Shown piece by piece: positions 61,514 to 64,000 of a stretch of 64,000 bases of DNA; position 1 is the stretch's first letter, and every line of letters begins with the position of its first letter. The notes under the pieces are model-generated. The model had not been told where the DNA came from, made no database searches, and was given only the letters and a program-made list of their open reading frames with translations. The position numbers and the translations under genes were made by a program. Source of the stretch: an uncultured Clostridia bacterium (GTDB taxonomy: Bacteria > Bacillota > Clostridia > Christensenellales > Pumilibacteraceae); assembly GCA_944362615.1 (NCBI GenBank), contig CALVTM010000001.1, positions 186,001 through 250,000 on the forward strand, read 5' to 3'.

Positions 61514-62815
61514 TCAATATTTTCTCAGGTCTATTACTCGCTTGGCTTTACCCTCACTGCGGGCAAGGCTCATATGCTCGGTTATCGTAAGTTTAGCGTC
61601 TATCTGAAGAACTGTGCGCAACGCGTGGCGTATGTTCTTTGACAGCTTTTCTATGGCGCCGTAATCACCTACTATCGAATCATCGATAAGCTCGACTTTG
61701 ACTTCCAGCTTGTCCTGATAATCCTCTCTCGTGACTACTATCTCGTAAGTACTGCCTATCTCCTTGAACGTAAGAAGTACACCCTCTATCTGTGACGGGA
61801 ATACGTTTACGCCTTTTATGATAAGCATATCGTCCGTTCTGCCTTTGAGTTTAGCCATGCGAGCAGTCGTTCTGCCGCACTTGCATGGCGTATAGTCTAT
61901 CTTGGTTATATCCTTGGTACGGTAACGTATCATCGGCATTGACTTCTTCGTCAGCGACGTAAGAACGAGTTCGCCGTAATCGCTGCCGTCCGTAGGCTCA
62001 AGCGTCACGGGGTCTACTATCTCCGGATAGAAGTAATCCTCGTTGATATGCATTCCGCATTTATATTCGCATTCGCCGGATACGCCCGGTCCGATAAGTT
62101 CGCTGAGCCCGTAGTTGTCTGTCGGGAACAGATGCAGCTTCTCCGCAAGCTCACGGTGCATCTCTTCCGAACTTGCTTCGCTTCCGAACATTCCTACGCG
62201 GAGTTTCAGATCTTCCGGCTTCACACCTGTCTTTTCCATAACTTCGGCAAGATGCAGCGCGTACGACGGCGTTGCGACTATCGCAGTCGCACCGAGATCC
62301 TTCATCAGCATGATCTGCCGCTCGCTGTTGCCCGTGCTCGCGGGTATAACCGCCGCGCCTATACGCTCCCACCCCTGGTGCAGTCCGAGCGCACCGGTGA
62401 ACAGTCCGTAGCCGAAACAAATCTGGACTATATCATCCGATCTGCCGCCCGCAGCGACAACAAGCCGTGCAACGCAGTTGGTCCAGTCTTCCATGTCCTC
62501 TTTGGTGTATGCAACCACAGTGGGCTTTCCACTCGTGCCGCTCGACGCATGTATACGCGCAAGCTCGCTTACAGGCACCGCAAGCAATCCGTAAGGATAA
62601 TTCTCACGCAGATCCGCTTTCGTCACAAACGGCAGTTTGTTTATATCTTCAAGCGTCTGAATATCAGAAGGCTTTACGCCGGCTTCGTCGTATTTCTTCT
62701 TGTAAAACGGTACGTTATCATAAGCGTACTTTACCATTTCTTTAAGCCGTTCGAGCTGCAAAGCACGCATCGAACTGCGATCCATAGTTTCGATCTTCTC
62801 GTCGTAGATCTTCAT
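61514..62815 (-). CDS. paaK: Phenylacetate-CoA ligase family protein (first copy)
   Basis: 433 residues. HASSGTSGKPTVVAYT is the full P-loop, GYGLFTGALGLHQG, DNYGLSELIGPGVS and KGRTDDMLIIKGVNVFPSQIEG complete the family set. It is more canonical than the copy at 57886. Start at ATG 62815 with GGGAG 7 nt upstream; the longer frame begins with GTG. It lies 19 bp after a thioesterase gene and 14 bp ahead of iorA. Confidence 0.9.
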   Translation of the reverse strand: MKIYDEKIETMDRSSMRALQLERLKEMVKYAYDNVPFYKKKYDEAGVKPSDIQTLEDINKLPFVTKADLRENYPYGLLAVPVSELARIHASSGTSGKPTVVAYTKEDMEDWTNCVARLVVAAGGRSDDIVQICFGYGLFTGALGLHQGWERIGAAVIPASTGNSERQIMLMKDLGATAIVATPSYALHLAEVMEKTGVKPEDLKLRVGMFGSEASSEEMHRELAEKLHLFPTDNYGLSELIGPGVSGECEYKCGMHINEDYFYPEIVDPVTLEPTDGSDYGELVLTSLTKKSMPMIRYRTKDITKIDYTPCKCGRTTARMAKLKGRTDDMLIIKGVNVFPSQIEGVLLTFKEIGSTYEIVVTREDYQDKLEVKVELIDDSIVGDYGAIEKLSKNIRHALRTVLQIDAKLTITEHMSLARSEGKAKRVIDLRKY

Positions 62816-62834
62816 CACCGATCTCCCGTTTACC

Positions 62835-63239
62835 TTATTTCTTACTGTTTATAAATCCGTTGAAACTGCCCGTGCAAACTATATTGCCGGCATCGTCTCT
62901 TACCGTCACTTCAACTACGCAGTTGTGCCCGCTGCGCACTATTTCTTTTGCTGTCGCCGTTATGCGACTGGTGTATGCTGCGCGTATGTATGTTATCGTT
63001 GCCGTCTGCGTCACGGTCACAGGGTGAAGCATGTTCGTCAGTACCGCAAACGCAAAATCAGCCGCCGTGTAAAGCATTCCGCCCTGCACTGCTCCGCCCG
63101 CGTTAAGATGCTCTCCGCCTATTTCCGCGCCGACTACGGCATAATCGTCACCTGTTTCAAGTATGTCTATACCCGCAAGCCCGACAAACTTGTCAGCCTC
63201 AAAAAATTTCTTCAGTTCAAGCAGTTTTTCATCGCTCAT
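62835..63239 (-). CDS. Hotdog-fold PaaI-like thioesterase
   Basis: 134 residues: GGEHLNAGGAVQGGMLYTAADFAFAVLTN has the PaaI pattern of an N-x-x-G-x-x-x-G-G helix (pattern only), then ATITYIRAAYTSRITATAKEI. PaaI cleaves arylacetyl-CoA, and this operon makes it, so removal of CoA from dead-end or excess product is likely. I start at ATG 63239, where a consensus promoter ends 7 nt earlier; the open frame to 63287 runs through it. It leads the paaK-ior operon. Confidence 0.85.
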   Translation of the reverse strand: MSDEKLLELKKFFEADKFVGLAGIDILETGDDYAVVGAEIGGEHLNAGGAVQGGMLYTAADFAFAVLTNMLHPVTVTQTATITYIRAAYTSRITATAKEIVRSGHNCVVEVTVRDDAGNIVCTGSFNGFINSKK

Positions 63240-63246
63240 ACGGAAT

Positions 63247-63275
63247 ATTATATCATACTGCTTCGCTACCGTCAA
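63247..63275 (-). promoter_or_regulatory. Leaderless promoter of the thioesterase-paaK-ior operon
   Basis: Minus strand TTGACG (63275-63270), a 17-bp spacer and TATAAT (63252-63247), then ATTCCGT and the ATG at 63239. Confidence 0.7.
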
Positions 63276-63304
63276 GGCTTTTTGCAAAATACCTCGGCGC
63301 CGTA

Positions 63305-63565
63305 TTAGCCCGCATTCCCCGCATTGTCGTCAGAATCATTGTCGCCGGCGTCGCTTCCCGTATTATCGGCAGCATTTGCACTCACGTCCGCTTTCATTGC
63401 ACTTTTACCGTCTTCCGTTCCGGCATCCCCCGTTTTACCGCCCTTGCTCTCACGCCTCGCGGAGATCATCGATACGACTATCGCTATCGCCACAAGCACC
63501 GCGGCTATGATGCAACAGATTATTATCGTTGTCGTTGCAGGTTGTATTTCATTTATCAGAGTCAT
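63305..63565 (-). CDS. Small single-helix membrane protein with acidic tail
   Basis: 86 residues: one helix (about 12-34), RRESKGGK positive-side loop, then a low-complexity Asp/Asn/Gly/Ala tail. No family recognised. It has its own promoter (TTGAAA 63623-63618, 17-bp spacer, TATAAT 63600-63595) and AAGGAG 11 nt ahead of the ATG, so it is probably a real gene. Confidence 0.6.
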   Translation of the reverse strand: MTLINEIQPATTTIIICCIIAAVLVAIAIVVSMISARRESKGGKTGDAGTEDGKSAMKADVSANAADNTGSDAGDNDSDDNAGNAG

Positions 63566-63637
63566 GGTCTTTTATTCACTCTCCTTATAACCTGATTATA
63601 AACCAGTTTACGCTCGTTTTCAAGCATATTAAACGCA

Positions 63638-64000
63638 TTATTGATGAGCCGAACCGTTTTTTTCATTGCAGGACAGCAGCTTCTCTCTCGCAGATAATAT
63701 CTTCGGCAGACGTATGAAAAACGTCAGTGCTGTTACTATACCTGCCGTTATATCCGCTATACCTTCGCTGAGGAATACCCCGAATGCACCGAGAAACTGC
63801 GGCAGTATAAAGCAAAGCGGTATCAGAAGTATTATTTTTCTTAAGCACGCAAGAAAAATAGACGTCTTTGCCTGCCCGAGAGCTATGAACGCGTTTTGCA
63901 ACGTCATCTGTGCAAAGAACATGACCGTCCCCATCATAAAAAACGGAGTGTACCTGCACACTATTTCCGTAACCGGCTGTGTCGCGCTGAATATGAAGGC
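63638..64000 (-). CDS. MATE-family multidrug/metabolite exporter, C-terminal part (5' end outside window)
   Basis: The frame is open to the window edge. About 120 residues with four hydrophobic helices; YTPFFMMGTVMFFAQMTLQNAFIALGQAKTSI is recognised in pattern as the MATE TM10-TM11 region, and IPLCFILPQFLGAFGVFLSEGIADI follows. MATE proteins export drugs or metabolites using Na+ or H+. The substrate cannot be told. Confidence 0.8.
   Translation of the reverse strand, partial: AFIFSATQPVTEIVCRYTPFFMMGTVMFFAQMTLQNAFIALGQAKTSIFLACLRKIILLIPLCFILPQFLGAFGVFLSEGIADITAGIVTALTFFIRLPKILSAREKLLSCNEKNGSAHQ

Noticed and set aside
62835..63287. Longer thioesterase from 63287
   Set aside because: The extension is the promoter; the conserved fold starts after ATG 63239.
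1..64000. CRISPR arrays, prophage genes, insertion sequences
   Set aside because: No regularly spaced repeats, cas genes, transposase, integrase or terminal inverted repeats were found.

Overview
The window is a compact, mid-GC bacterial chromosome segment, probably from an uncultured anaerobic, gut-type Clostridia-like Firmicute. Evidence for this: WhiA, CdaA, YetF/DUF421 with DUF4363, DUF4364, BioY/BirA, MurG of the Bacillus/Staphylococcus type, SipW/TasA-like genes, an indolepyruvate:ferredoxin oxidoreductase operon, and strong Shine-Dalgarno sites on many genes. I cannot fix the genus. No phage, transposase, integrase or CRISPR array is visible, and most genes lie on the minus strand.

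Layout: 1-1473 is a cut-off membrane-anchored GH3 glycosidase. 1741-5337 is cdaA-DUF1015-lysC (c-di-AMP synthesis and aspartate-family entry). 5463-10036 holds an M28-like lipoprotein, a membrane protein, holA, a DUF421/DUF4363 pair and an ArsR regulator. 10044-14483 is parE-parC, then murG (+). 15834-21122 is uvrA-HAD phosphatase-typA. 21271-25742 (+) carries lysA-mgsA and a large secreted lipoprotein esterase. 26028-27538 is birA-bioY. 27701-30042 (+) is DUF4364, a TSCPD protein and an EIIC-like transporter behind an attenuator leader. 30175-37335 is murB-PHP-whiA-dnaE, then pfkA. 37513-43853 is polA-uvrC-HAD and a DUF1508 membrane protein. 44119-47403 is an iron module (dtxR, feoA-feoB-Cys-rich protein). 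57305-63239 is tRNA-Leu(CAA) and a thioesterase-paaK-iorA-iorB-paaK-ACT operon for aromatic amino-acid fermentation. 63638-64000 is the end of a MATE exporter.

The main accessory region is 48679-56778. It is a six-gene minus-strand operon with two SipW-type (Ser-His) signal peptidases, a TasA/camelysin-like secreted protein, two further TasA-like membrane or surface proteins, and a 1171-residue beta-helix-type surface protein. There is no sortase or LPXTG motif. Its apparent promoter contains a run of nine G's between the -35 and -10 elements, the arrangement used for slipped-strand phase variation. I read it as a candidate phase-variable matrix or fibre system.

A second theme is gene expression. 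At least seven genes (cdaA, holA, lysA, birA, polA, dtxR and a PaaI-type thioesterase) have a near-consensus promoter whose -10 box ends 6-7 nt before the ATG, with no Shine-Dalgarno site, which predicts leaderless mRNAs. Other genes in the same window have conventional leaders.
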